A DNA stretch of 64,000 bases from Pseudomonas corrugata (GCF_001269905.1 NZ_LHVK01000003.1:600981-664980); one strand, 5' to 3'; counted from the first letter of the stretch, positions 35,744 through 44,793 are shown. Made by a program: numbers and translations. Notes: a model not told the origin generated them from the letters alone.

Positions 35744-37471
35744 ATGAAGTTCGAATCCTTGACCCGGACCCTGGTTGCGACATCCCTGACCCTCAGTTGT
35801 TTCTACGTGCAGGCTGCCTCCCAGGCCCCGGTCGCCGCCGAGAACGGCATGGTGGTCACCGCCCAGCACCTGGCGACCCATGTGGGCGTCGATGTGCTCA
35901 AGAGCGGCGGCAATGCCGTGGATGCGGCGGTGGCGGTGGGGTATGCGCTGGCGGTGGTGTACCCGGCGGCGGGGAACCTGGGCGGCGGTGGTTTCATGAC
36001 CCTTCAACTGGCCGATGGGCGCGAGACCTTCCTGGATTTCCGCGAGAAAGCGCCGCTGGCTGCGACGGCCGACATGTACCTGGACAAGGACGGTAACGTC
36101 GTCCCGGATCTCAGCACCCGCGGACACCTGGCGGTGGGTGTGCCCGGCACGGTGTCCGGCATGGAGCTGGCGCTGAAGAAGTACGGCAGCAAGTCCCGGG
36201 CTGAACTGATCGCCCCGGCCATTCGCTTCGCCGAGGACGGTTTCACCCTGGAGCAGGGCGATGTGGACCTGCTGGAGACCGCCACCGACGTGTTCAAGGA
36301 GGACATGCGTGACTCGGGTTCGATCTTCCTGCACAACGGCGAGCCGATGCAGGTTGGTCAGAAACTGGTGCAGAAAGACCTCGCCAGGACCCTGCGGGAA
36401 ATCTCCGCCAAGGGAGCCGATGGTTTCTACAAGGGCTGGGTCGCCGACGCCCTTGTCACCTCCAGCCAGGCCAACAAAGGCATCATCACCCAGGCCGACC
36501 TGGACAAGTACAAGACCCGCGAGCTGGCGCCGGTAGAGTGCGACTATCGCGGCTACCACATCATCTCGGCACCGCCGCCCAGTTCCGGCGGCGTGGTGCT
36601 GTGCCAGATCATGAACATCCTCGACGGCTATCCGATGAAGGAACTGGGTTTCCATTCGGCCCAGGGGATGCACTACCAGATCGAAGCCATGCGCCATGCC
36701 TATGTGGATCGCAACAGCTACCTGGGTGACCCGGACTTCGTGCAGAACCCCATCGATCATCTTCTGGATAAAAGCTACGCCGCCAAACTGCGGGCTGCCA
36801 TCGAACCGCAAAAGGCCGGTGACTCGCATTCGATCAAGCCCGGCGTGGCGCCCCACGAGGGCAGCAACACCACTCACTACTCCATTGTCGACAAGTGGGG
36901 CAACGCCGTTTCCGTCACCTACACCCTCAATAACTGGTTCGGTGCCGGCGTCATGGCGAGCAAGACCGGGGTGATCCTCAACGACGAAATGGACGATTTC
37001 ACCGCCAAGATCGGCGTCCCCAATATGTATGGGCTGGTGCAAGGGGAGGCCAACGCCATCGCACCGGGCAAGGCACCGTTGTCGTCCATGAGCCCGACCA
37101 TCGTCACCAAGGACGGCAAGACTGTCATGGTGGTGGGGACGCCGGGCGGCAGCCGTATCATCACCGCGACATTGCTGACGATCCTCAATGTGATCGATTA
37201 CGGCATGAACCTGCAGGAAGCCGTCGACGCGCCGCGCTTCCACCAGCAGTGGATGCCTGAGCAGACCAACCTGGAAACCTTCGCCGCCAGCCCTGACACG
37301 CAAAAGATCCTGGTAAGCTGGGGGCATAAGTTCGCAGGTCCCCAGGACCCCAACCACGTTGCTGCGATTCTGGTGGGTGCACCGTCGCTGGGTGGAAAAC
37401 CGGTGGGCAAGAATCGGTTTTATGGGGCCAACGATCCACGTCGCAACACGGGATTATCATTGGGCTATTGA
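35744..37471 (+). CDS. ggt: Gamma-glutamyltransferase
   Basis: Periplasmic N-terminal-nucleophile hydrolase that cleaves glutathione and transfers gamma-glutamyl groups. The 575-residue precursor starts MKFESLTRTLVATSLTLSCFYVQA, a signal peptide. Autocleavage should occur before Thr376 in EGSNTTHYSIVDKWGNAVSVTY, giving a large and a small subunit. Glutamate-binding segments GNLGGGGFMTLQ and the later PLSSMSPTIV and TPGGSRIITATLL are conserved, as is the closing YGANDPRRNTGLSLGY. The ATG at 35744 is chosen because the signal peptide starts there. It probably continues into the cysteine hydrolase gene 62 bp downstream. Confidence 0.96.
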   Translation: MKFESLTRTLVATSLTLSCFYVQAASQAPVAAENGMVVTAQHLATHVGVDVLKSGGNAVDAAVAVGYALAVVYPAAGNLGGGGFMTLQLADGRETFLDFREKAPLAATADMYLDKDGNVVPDLSTRGHLAVGVPGTVSGMELALKKYGSKSRAELIAPAIRFAEDGFTLEQGDVDLLETATDVFKEDMRDSGSIFLHNGEPMQVGQKLVQKDLARTLREISAKGADGFYKGWVADALVTSSQANKGIITQADLDKYKTRELAPVECDYRGYHIISAPPPSSGGVVLCQIMNILDGYPMKELGFHSAQGMHYQIEAMRHAYVDRNSYLGDPDFVQNPIDHLLDKSYAAKLRAAIEPQKAGDSHSIKPGVAPHEGSNTTHYSIVDKWGNAVSVTYTLNNWFGAGVMASKTGVILNDEMDDFTAKIGVPNMYGLVQGEANAIAPGKAPLSSMSPTIVTKDGKTVMVVGTPGGSRIITATLLTILNVIDYGMNLQEAVDAPRFHQQWMPEQTNLETFAASPDTQKILVSWGHKFAGPQDPNHVAAILVGAPSLGGKPVGKNRFYGANDPRRNTGLSLGY

Positions 37472-37533
37472 GCAGAGGGGGCTGCCGGAGGCAACCCCCA
37501 TGGCCGTTCATCATTGTCTTGAAGAGGGAAACC

Positions 37534-38067
37534 ATGAGTACCGCTTTGCTGATCATCGATGTCCAGAGCGCCCTGTGCACCGGTGAAGAAGAATGTTTCG
37601 AGAGCCAGCGCGTCATCGGGACCATTAACGACCTCAGCGCTCGGGCCAGGGCTTCAGGCCTGCCGGTGATCCTGATCCAGCACGAAGAACTGCAAGGTTC
37701 GCTGTTGCATGGTTCTGATGCCTGGCAACTGGCCGACGGCTTGTTGACCGCCGCGGATGACCTGCGGGTGCGCAAGACCACGCCTGATGCGTTCTACCAG
37801 ACGGACCTGCTGTCGTTGCTGCAGGCCCGAAGCATCGACCGCCTGGTGATCTGCGGCATGCAGACCGATTACTGTGTCAACGCCACGGTTCGCCAGGCCC
37901 ACACCTTGGGGTATGAAGTGGTCCTGGCTGCCGATGCCCATACCACGGTGGACAACGGCAGCCTGGCGGCGGAGCAGATCATCGCCAACCACAATGAGCG
38001 CTTGGGACGCCTGAGCAGCGCGGTGTCGCGGATCGATGTGCTGTCGGCGCAGGACGTACGTCTCTGA
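37534..38067 (+). CDS. Cysteine hydrolase, isochorismatase-like
   Basis: Cytosolic amidase-fold protein of 177 residues. The catalytic triad can be placed as Asp in LLIIDVQSALC (residue 9), Lys in RVRKTTPDAFYQT and Cys in VICGMQTDYCVNATVRQA, with the usual cis-peptide region before it. Members cleave nicotinamide, ureidoacrylate, N-carbamoyl amides and similar; the substrate here is not evident. The ATG at 37534 (MSTALLIIDVQS) has AGAGGGA close upstream. It follows ggt by 62 bp on the same strand. No terminator is clear before the DUF6124 leader. Confidence 0.87.
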   Translation: MSTALLIIDVQSALCTGEEECFESQRVIGTINDLSARARASGLPVILIQHEELQGSLLHGSDAWQLADGLLTAADDLRVRKTTPDAFYQTDLLSLLQARSIDRLVICGMQTDYCVNATVRQAHTLGYEVVLAADAHTTVDNGSLAAEQIIANHNERLGRLSSAVSRIDVLSAQDVRL

Positions 38068-38511
38068 ACCGGCCGAGGCCCTGAACGCTAACGGTCGTTC
38101 TAGCTGAACGAACGCATTTTTGATTGATGTGATTGCATCCGTTTACTGCGCCCGGGCGCGGCGATCAGTGTGTTTATTGAGCTGTCGGGCTCAGCTGGAT
38201 CGAGCTACATCGTCTTGCGCCACTGCCTACAACTACGCCAGAATCCGCCGGCTTGTGCGCTTGGGAAGCGGCCTCTATCGTTTGTCGATCACTGACGAAT
38301 CAGTGATCGGGTTTGGTAGCCCGGGTTTTCGGTGCACAGCGTCACCTCTTGCAAGTGCAACCATGCGCTTCGCTTTTTGGTGGCCATGCGCAGGGCTTCT
38401 TCGGAGGCGCCGGTTCCGATACCCGGTCTACCAACCTTCGTATGGCCACCGCCCTTCGTTTGGTAGCGTGAGAGTGATGGCTCCTTTTCAAAATGTATCG
38501 GAGCTTCATCT
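38068..38511. other. 444-bp region between the cysteine hydrolase and DUF6124 genes
   Basis: The first 215 bp (38068-38285) hold no recognised gene; a short-range GAGCTGTCGGGCTCAGCT complementarity occurs near 38178-38195. The second half is the structured leader described separately. A minus-strand open reading frame covers 38289-38549. Confidence 0.6.
38286..38501 (+). promoter_or_regulatory. Structured leader of the DUF6124 gene, switch-like
   Basis: It opens with a perfect 10-bp hairpin, CGATCACTGA-CGAA-TCAGTGATCG (38286-38309). GTTTGGTAGCCCGGGT (38311-38326) can pair with ACCCGGTCTACCAAC (38421-38435). CTACCAA within that arm (38428-38434) can instead pair with TTGGTAG just downstream (38460-38466). 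GGTGGCCAT (38379-38387) is complementary to ATGGCCACC (38442-38450). These pairings compete and end about 32 nt before the GGAG ribosome site at 38499. This could be a regulatory RNA leader, or the conservation could reflect a coding sequence on the other strand. Confidence 0.5.
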
Positions 38512-38847
38512 ATGTTCAAAGTAACTCCCAACCCGCCAGAAGACGACACCTCAGCCTCGTACGACGAGGCCGCCGATCGAGCCCTCGATTATTACCTGAA
38601 AGCCAAAACAACCGGACCCGAGGCCGATCCGACATCCGATCAACTCTTTACGGTTGTCAACGGCATCGACACCGAAGTCCTGCTTGCCAACCTCAGCGAA
38701 ACATTGGCATCGGCCAACGCCATGACCAGTGATCTGGCATTTGAATTGGATGGCTCACGGCGGCATGTGGCCCTGGGCATCCAGCAACTGATTGAACTGG
38801 GCGCATTGCTGGCGAACCGGGCGCTGGATAACGTCGACCCACGTTAG
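38512..38847 (+). CDS. DUF6124 (formerly grouped with DUF3077) family protein
   Basis: A 111-residue soluble acidic protein starting MFKVTPNPPEDD, the hallmark of a family I know as present in several copies in P. fluorescens-group genomes. The middle has LFTVVNGIDTEVLLANLSETLASANAMTSDLAFELDGSRRHVALGIQQLIELGALLANRAL, predicted as two long helices. No signal peptide, membrane segment or catalytic motif is seen. GGAG lies 8 nt before the ATG. It stands alone behind a long structured leader. Function unknown. Confidence 0.85.
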   Translation: MFKVTPNPPEDDTSASYDEAADRALDYYLKAKTTGPEADPTSDQLFTVVNGIDTEVLLANLSETLASANAMTSDLAFELDGSRRHVALGIQQLIELGALLANRALDNVDPR

Positions 38848-38948
38848 CCACCTCCGTCCTTCGTGGAGGGAGCTTGCTCACGCCAAGTGGCGAAGCTGAC
38901 ACAATTCTTCCTCTACAACCGTGCATGCCTCGACATTGAAAAGGCTTT

Positions 38949-39809
38949 TCAAGGCGCCCCAAACACCATCGTCCAGTACACCCCCGCATCGCTGCGTGAA
39001 TCACTGGCGGAGGCGGCGCCCACTTGGGTGAACATCGGGTTCATCAGGTTGGCGCAATGCCCTGGGCTGGCGAGCCAGTCTTGCATGGCCTGGTTCGCAG
39101 AGCCTTGGCCGGCGGCGATGTTCTCACCGATCTTGCGGCCACGATAGCCGGCGCCCTTGGCCCGCTCGGCGACGGAGCGGCCGTCGGGATCGCGGTGGGC
39201 GAAATAGTTGCCGTGGGCCATTGCCTGGCTATGTCCCTGGGCGGCTGATCCGAGTGCGGCGTTCCAGCTCAGTGGCCGGGCGGCGGCGAAGCGCTGGCGA
39301 CCACACACGCGCGACTTGGCCCTTGCGGCGTTGACCTGGGTCAGCAGTGCCTTGCCGATCGATGAGGCGTCGCTGACCGCTGCACCGCCCATGGGCTGCG
39401 CGAGCACCACTCGCCAATCATCACCAACCCGGTTGACGCCGATGTCAGCGTATTGGTTGTCCAGCAAGGCGTCGCAGTGCTCGTCCGCCAGCATGTCGAA
39501 GGCTTCTTCGGCATCCCGCGCATCCGTCAGGCGGATGCTGCGTACGGCCCGGGCTGAATAACCGGCGTCTTTCAAGGTTTCCCGCAAGCTGTCACGAAAG
39601 CCGATCGGCAAGGCCAGGCGTGAGCGCAGCACCAAGGGTGGGGAGGCCCGGACCGTGCGCCATTCACAGCGGCGGGACTGGCTGCGGTAGTCGTTGATGG
39701 CGTTTACCAGTTGACCCTCACCCCGAGCGTGGGCAGGGCTGGCGAGCAAGGGCAGCAGGGGGAGCAGGCAAAGCGAAACGAAACGGCAAGAGCGAACAGG
39801 GTGGCGCAT
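38949..39809 (-). CDS. Secreted CAP-superfamily (SCP/YkwD) protein, tandem-domain
   Basis: Exported protein of 286 residues with a signal peptide (MRHPVRSCRFVSLCLLPLLPLLASPAHA). Residues about 150-286 are a complete CAP domain: LLTQVNAARAKSRVCG, LSWNAALGSAAQGHSQAMAHGNYFAHRDPDG, GENIAAGQ and ASPGHCANLMNPMFTQVG, including both His and both Glu of the cavity except where small shifts occur. Residues about 30-145 begin LVNAINDYRSQSRRCEW and end LDNQYADIGVNRVGDDWRVVLAQP, like a second CAP domain lacking the His/Glu residues. Bacterial CAP proteins are of uncertain function; cell-wall or nuclease roles have been proposed. Monocistronic by its neighbours. Confidence 0.85.
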   Translation of the reverse strand: MRHPVRSCRFVSLCLLPLLPLLASPAHARGEGQLVNAINDYRSQSRRCEWRTVRASPPLVLRSRLALPIGFRDSLRETLKDAGYSARAVRSIRLTDARDAEEAFDMLADEHCDALLDNQYADIGVNRVGDDWRVVLAQPMGGAAVSDASSIGKALLTQVNAARAKSRVCGRQRFAAARPLSWNAALGSAAQGHSQAMAHGNYFAHRDPDGRSVAERAKGAGYRGRKIGENIAAGQGSANQAMQDWLASPGHCANLMNPMFTQVGAASASDSRSDAGVYWTMVFGAP

Positions 39810-39966
39810 GGTGCGGACGGCTCAAGAGGGAGAGTTACGCGAGCGCCAGGCCTGGCGCCCATCAGCCGCAAGCGCTTCGCACAGGACGGCGAGGCTTTCA
39901 CGGCTGGGGTAGGACTGTGGGTTTGAAGACAAGTTTCAGCAGGGGCACCCAACCCCTGTGGCGAGT

Positions 39967-40938
39967 TCAGTTGTTTCCAGCCGCCCCGGCCACGGGCGCC
40001 TTGACCCGTTCGACCTTGCGATAGGTCAACAGCACGATCCCGGCTACCACGATAGCGCCGCCGAGCACTTGGCCGGGGCTGAGCATCTGGTCCAGTACCA
40101 GCCAGCCGATCAGCAGCGTTGCCAACGGTTCGACGTTCATCACTGGGGCATTGCGCGGCATGTCCAGGCGCGGCACGGAAATGAACAGCACAATAAAGCC
40201 GGTGCCATAGAGCGTTACCAGGGTAGCCAGGGCCAACCAGCCGGTGCTGGTGGCCGGCAGGTTGAAGCCGCCGGGGAGGGCACCGCTCAGGCCGGCGAGA
40301 TTGACGCTGCTGAACACAATGAAGATCGTCAGCAGGCTGCGCACCGAGCCGCGCACCTGGGACAGCTTGTGGTCGGTGATCCACAGCGCGCAAGCGAACG
40401 CACAAGCCGCGCAGAAGGCCAGGCCGACACCCAGCAACCATTGGGGACCGACGCTCTGTTCGGACGATAACCGCGCCGGCACCTCCAGCACGAACACCAG
40501 GCCCACCAGTATCAACCCCATCAGGGCGGCGGTGCGGGGGGTGGGGCGTGGTCCGCCCAGTGCCCAGGTCAGTAGCGCGAGCAAGATCGGGAACACATTG
40601 CCCACCAGCAGTGCCAGGGCCACCGGCACCCTCGCCACGGCCGAGTACAAGCACAGGCTCTGTGTAGCGATCAACAGCCCAAGCAGCAACTGCCAGCGCC
40701 AGGTGCCGGGTGGAAGCCGCAAGCCCTGGCGTTGCCACAGCACCATCAAGGCCAGCACCAGCAGAGTCCCGCCCGAGCGCATCAGGATCGCCAGTAACAC
40801 GCCGGCGCCGTCATCGAATGCCACCCGCGCCGCCACATGGTTGCCGGCGAAGGCGCACCCCATGCACAACAGGACGAGCACCGCGAGGTGGCGTGGAAAC
40901 GGAGTGGGGGAATCCAGTGTGGCGGTGGGGCGGACCAT
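39967..40938 (-). CDS. DMT-superfamily transporter, EamA family
   Basis: Inner-membrane protein of 323 residues with ten hydrophobic segments in two EamA repeats (about residues 15-150 and 165-305). Typical segments are CMGCAFAGNHVAARVAFDDGAGVLLAILMRSGG and, in the second half, APVMNVEPLATLLIGWLVLDQMLSPGQVLGGAIVVAGIVLL. These are usually metabolite or amino-acid exporters; the substrate is not evident. The ATG at 40938 (MVRPTATLDSPTPF) is preferred over an in-frame TTG 15 bases upstream. There is no clear partner gene. Confidence 0.88.
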   Translation of the reverse strand: MVRPTATLDSPTPFPRHLAVLVLLCMGCAFAGNHVAARVAFDDGAGVLLAILMRSGGTLLVLALMVLWQRQGLRLPPGTWRWQLLLGLLIATQSLCLYSAVARVPVALALLVGNVFPILLALLTWALGGPRPTPRTAALMGLILVGLVFVLEVPARLSSEQSVGPQWLLGVGLAFCAACAFACALWITDHKLSQVRGSVRSLLTIFIVFSSVNLAGLSGALPGGFNLPATSTGWLALATLVTLYGTGFIVLFISVPRLDMPRNAPVMNVEPLATLLIGWLVLDQMLSPGQVLGGAIVVAGIVLLTYRKVERVKAPVAGAAGNN

Positions 40939-41216
40939 GGCAGGGTTTCTCAAAAGAACGACCGCCGAAGCGTAGGCTTCGGGCGATGAATTTAGTTATT
41001 GTCATCGTACAACTGTGCGGTTTTTTACCTTATCTCATCCAGGGGAACAAGTACTGAAGAATTCGGAATCCCCACGAGGCTTTGTAAATATTCTGGTTTG
41101 AGAGGGCGTGAGTGCAGCCGTACTTCAACGGATGCGAAGATGGTTGTCTTGTACGATGTCTTATCACGTAGTAAAACTGTCATCCCGTCCAATAATAATT
41201 AACGGAGCGACACCCG

Positions 41217-42308
41217 ATGGAGACTTCGCAACTGATAAGCCCCGCCGACCAAGGCCGCCGGGTATTCCTGAAAAAATCCCTGGTGGTCTCGGCAGCTGCC
41301 GCCACCCTCGGGAATCTGCCCGGGCTCACCCAGGCCGAGCCGTTGAGCCAGCGTTACCCGGACCCGCTGATCAACATCCTCGATCCCAGCTTCATGGACC
41401 TGCGCATCTTCAATGCCAGCGTGGAAAAACTCGCCACCGGGTTGCGCTGGGCCGAAGGGCCGGTGTGGGTCGGCGATGGCCGCTACCTGCTGGTCAGCGA
41501 CATTCCCAACAACCGCATTGTGCGCTGGGATGAGATTACCGGCAGTCTGTCGGTGTATCGCGAGAACTCCAATTTTTCCAACGGCATGTGCCGTGATCGC
41601 CAGGGGCGATTGCTGGTGTGCGAAGGCTCCACCACCTCGAGCGAGGGGCGGCGCGTCACCCGTACCGAGCACAACGGCACCATCACCGTGCTGGCGGACA
41701 GTTTCGAGGGCAAGCCTTTCAATTCGCCGAACGATATCGTGTGCAAGCGCGATGGTTCGGTCTGGTTTACCGACCCGCCATTCCAGACCGGCAACAACTA
41801 CGAAGGACACAAGGTCACGCCTTCTCAGCCCCACGCGGTGTACCGTATCGATGGCGAAACCGGGAAGGTCAGTCGGGTGATCGATGACTTGGCGGGGCCG
41901 AACGGCCTGTGTTTCTCCCCGGACGAGAAGATCCTCTATGTGGTGGAGGGCAGGGCCAAGCCCAACCGTCTGATCTGGGCGATCACGGTCAAGGAAGACG
42001 GTACGTTGGGCGAGCGGCGCAAGCACATTGAAGGTCTGGATTACGCCGCCATTGATGGCATCAAGTGCGACGAAAGCGGCAACCTCTGGTGCGGTTGGGG
42101 CGGCAACGGCGACCCCAAGGCAGACCTGGAGAAACTCGACGGCGTACGGGTGTTCAATCCGCAAGGCAAAGCCATCGGCCACATTTCCCTGCCGGAACGC
42201 TGCCCTAACATCTGCTTTGGCGGGCGGGAAGGTAATCGCTTGTTCATGGCCGGCAGTCACTCGCTGTATTCGCTGTTCGTGAATACCCGAGGCGCCACGT
42301 TCAGTTGA
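41217..42308 (+). CDS. SMP-30/gluconolactonase/LRE family protein with Tat-type signal
   Basis: Six-bladed beta-propeller lactonase-type protein of 363 residues. The N-terminus has a twin-arginine stretch GRRVFLKKSLVVSAAAATL followed by a likely cleavage site after LTQA, so I infer Tat export. Family motifs are AEGPVWVGDGRYLLVSDIPNNRIVRWD (metal Glu), FSNGMCRDRQGRLLVCEG, SPNDIVCKRDGSVWFTDPPF (Asn and Asp of the site) and GPNGLCFSPDEKILYVVEG. It probably hydrolyses a sugar lactone in the periplasm. It converges with the TAXI-TRAP operon, whose substrate might be its product. GGAG lies about 9 nt before the ATG. Confidence 0.88.
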   Translation: METSQLISPADQGRRVFLKKSLVVSAAAATLGNLPGLTQAEPLSQRYPDPLINILDPSFMDLRIFNASVEKLATGLRWAEGPVWVGDGRYLLVSDIPNNRIVRWDEITGSLSVYRENSNFSNGMCRDRQGRLLVCEGSTTSSEGRRVTRTEHNGTITVLADSFEGKPFNSPNDIVCKRDGSVWFTDPPFQTGNNYEGHKVTPSQPHAVYRIDGETGKVSRVIDDLAGPNGLCFSPDEKILYVVEGRAKPNRLIWAITVKEDGTLGERRKHIEGLDYAAIDGIKCDESGNLWCGWGGNGDPKADLEKLDGVRVFNPQGKAIGHISLPERCPNICFGGREGNRLFMAGSHSLYSLFVNTRGATFS

Positions 42309-42382
42309 CTGAACGGCTTGGACAGCAAGTCTCGCCGGTCACTGTGGCGAGGGGCGCAAACGCCTCGTCGCAGTGGATCGGT

Positions 42383-42769
42383 TCAGGTCGGGTCGCAACT
42401 CCACAATTCCACGAAGGGCTGATTTGCCGTTGGTGGTCCCAGCCAATGACTCATTGGCTGGCAACGTCCATTCAAACACAGCTGGTAATCGCCAGCCTGG
42501 GGTGTGCGGCCCAGTCTCAGTGGTTGCAGGGGCGGCAGTTGGCGCAGGTAGTGCCAGCTGCCGTCTTTCAGCCAGGCACCGTCGGGAATCTCCATGCCGG
42601 CGCCATTGCCTTTGACCCGGGCTTCACCCAGAACCAGCCCCTGCCCGGTAACGCGGTAGTCCTCCTCCCAGCGGATTTTCTCGATGGTGTGATTCCACGC
42701 CAGTGTGAAGTCCCGGAGGGGAAGCTGGGCCCAGGCCACACCGGCTAGGCCCAGGCATAAACCGATCAC
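42383..42769 (-). CDS. DUF1850 domain protein, TRAP-associated
   Basis: A 128-residue protein with an N-terminal hydrophobic segment (VIGLCLGLAGVAWAQ), probably a signal peptide. The body, DFTLAWNHTIEKIRWEEDYRVTGQGLVLGEARVKGNGAGME, is the DUF1850 pattern, in which small proteins accompany fused TRAP permeases. I choose GTG at 42769, which overlaps the TRAP stop as GTGA; another GTG at 42802 is possible but overlaps the permease by 37 nt. Its role in the transporter is unknown. Confidence 0.82.
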   Translation of the reverse strand: MIGLCLGLAGVAWAQLPLRDFTLAWNHTIEKIRWEEDYRVTGQGLVLGEARVKGNGAGMEIPDGAWLKDGSWHYLRQLPPLQPLRLGRTPQAGDYQLCLNGRCQPMSHWLGPPTANQPFVELWSCDPT

Positions 42770-44793
42770 GCCAGGGCCCGTCCGACGCGCCGCGAGCGCC
42801 ACAGGTGCTGGAAGATCAACAGACCGGCCAGCACGAAGCCAATCTCATCGGTCAATGGCAACGCGACTACCAGTAAAGCGCCTGCGACAAAACACATCGT
42901 GCGCTCCCAGATCGGCATCTTCTGTTGCAGATAACCGGTAGACGCCATGCCCCAAAGCCCGACGGCCAACATCGTCTTGATCAGCATGTAAGCGGTCATC
43001 CACAGGTTGCCACCCTGAAGCATCAGCGCCGGGTTATAGACCGCCATGAACGGAATGACGAAGCCGGCAAGCGCGATGCGTACGGCCCAGAAGCTGATTT
43101 TCAGGCCGGTCTCCCTGGCAATGGGCGCTGCCGCGAAGCAAGCCAGCGCCACGGGCGGCGTCAGGTCGGCAAGAATGCCGAAATAGAACACGAACATGTG
43201 GGACACGATCAGCGGCACACCCAGTTCCAGCAGCGCGGGCGCAGCGATCGAACTGGTGATGATGTAGTTGGGAATAGTGGGAATGCCCATGCCGAGCACC
43301 AGGCAGGTGAGCATGGTCAGGATCAACGACAGCAGCAGGTTGTCCTTGCCAATGGCCAGGATGTAACCGGCGAAGGTCGACGCCACCCCGGTCAGCGACA
43401 CCACGCCGATGATGATGCCCACCAGAGCACAGGCAATCCCGACCGGCACCGCATGTCGCGCACCTTCCACCAGTGCATGGAGGCAGATCGTCAGGGTTTC
43501 CCGCGCGCCTTTGATGAACCAGCAGAGGATGACCAGCACCGCGATAACCGCAAAGATGACGCCGATGCCCAACTGGAAGAACCCTACGCACAGGATACCC
43601 AGCGCGATCCAGAAGGCGCAGCGCAGGGCAAAGCTCGACACTCGCAGGATGATCGCTGAACCAAGGATCACGATGGCGGTGAGCGCCAGTCCCACCATGC
43701 CGGAGAAAAGCGGCGTGCGCCCGGAAAACAGCAGATAGATCAGGACCGCGAGCGGGATCAGCAGGTACCAGTTTTCTTTCACGGCGCCCAGCGCACTTGG
43801 GCACTGGTCCTTGGGCAAGCCTTTGAGGTTGGAGCGCCTGGCTTCGAGATGAACCATCCAGAATACTGAACCGAAGTACAGGCACGCGGGAATCAAGGCG
43901 GCCTTGGCGACTTCAACGAACGGCACGTTGATGGTCTCGGCCATGATGAACGCCACGGCACCCATGATCGGCGGCATCAATTGACTACCCATGCTGGAAG
44001 TGGCTTCCACGCCACCGGCGAACGCGGCTCTGTAGCCGAAGCGCTTCATCAGCGGGATGGTGAATTGCCCTGTGGTCACCACGTTGGCAATGCCAGAGCC
44101 GGTAATGGTCCCCATCAAGGCAGAGGAGGCAACGGCGACTTTGGCCGGGCCGCCGAGCTTGTGGCCGAACAGGCCCATGGCAAAGTCGGTGAACAGCTTG
44201 ATCATCCCGGCTTTCTCAAGGAAAGCGCCAAACAGGATGAACAGGAAAATGTAGGTGGCCGACACGTAGGTCGGCGTACCGTAAAGCCCCTCGGTGCCGA
44301 AGGATAATTGATTGACGATCTGATCGAAGCCATAGCCGCGATGGGCCAGGTCGCCCGGCAGGTATTCGCCGAACAGTCCATAGGCCAGGAACAGACCGCA
44401 GATCAACGGCAGTGCGATACCCATCACGCGTCGAGCTGCCTCGAACACCAACACGATCAGCACGATACCAACCACGAGGTCCGTGACGGTCAGGTCACCG
44501 GAGCGCTGGATCAGATCGGCTTCGAATATCCATTGGTACAGGGCCGTGGTGATACCGGCCAGGGATAACACCCATGCCAGTGGCTGCCAGGGCCGACCCG
44601 TGCCATGGGCGGGATAACTCAAAAACACTACCCACAACAGGAAACCCACGTGCACGGCACGCAGGACCTGGCTGGAGACAGGGGCGAACGCAGCGGTGAC
44701 GATCTGGAATACGGAAAACAGCAGGGCCACGTAGAACAGTGTCCTGGGCCAGTCCCGTGGGTCGGCGGGAATGCCGGGCTGAATCTCACTCAT
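42766..44793 (-). CDS. TRAP transporter permease, fused 4TM/12TM type
   Basis: Inner-membrane protein of 675 residues combining the small (DctQ-like) and large (DctM-like) TRAP subunits, as in TAXI systems. More than 15 hydrophobic segments are visible. The large-subunit signature GTPTYVSATYIFLFILFGAFLEKAGM, then GGPAKVAVASSALMGTITGSGIANVVTTGQFTIP, and later LGMGIPTIPNYIITSS and FYFGILADLTPPVALA are diagnostic. It is driven by the ion gradient with the solute-binding protein encoded 80 bp upstream. The ATG at 44793 has GAGGA 8 nt upstream. Substrate unknown; TAXI systems characterised take up dicarboxylates or glutamate-like compounds. Confidence 0.94.
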   Translation of the reverse strand: MSEIQPGIPADPRDWPRTLFYVALLFSVFQIVTAAFAPVSSQVLRAVHVGFLLWVVFLSYPAHGTGRPWQPLAWVLSLAGITTALYQWIFEADLIQRSGDLTVTDLVVGIVLIVLVFEAARRVMGIALPLICGLFLAYGLFGEYLPGDLAHRGYGFDQIVNQLSFGTEGLYGTPTYVSATYIFLFILFGAFLEKAGMIKLFTDFAMGLFGHKLGGPAKVAVASSALMGTITGSGIANVVTTGQFTIPLMKRFGYRAAFAGGVEATSSMGSQLMPPIMGAVAFIMAETINVPFVEVAKAALIPACLYFGSVFWMVHLEARRSNLKGLPKDQCPSALGAVKENWYLLIPLAVLIYLLFSGRTPLFSGMVGLALTAIVILGSAIILRVSSFALRCAFWIALGILCVGFFQLGIGVIFAVIAVLVILCWFIKGARETLTICLHALVEGARHAVPVGIACALVGIIIGVVSLTGVASTFAGYILAIGKDNLLLSLILTMLTCLVLGMGIPTIPNYIITSSIAAPALLELGVPLIVSHMFVFYFGILADLTPPVALACFAAAPIARETGLKISFWAVRIALAGFVIPFMAVYNPALMLQGGNLWMTAYMLIKTMLAVGLWGMASTGYLQQKMPIWERTMCFVAGALLVVALPLTDEIGFVLAGLLIFQHLWRSRRVGRALA

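Noticed and set aside
35465..37357. Minus-strand 630-codon frame opposite ggt
   Set aside because: Shadow of ggt; the plus strand encodes a complete gamma-glutamyltransferase with signal peptide.
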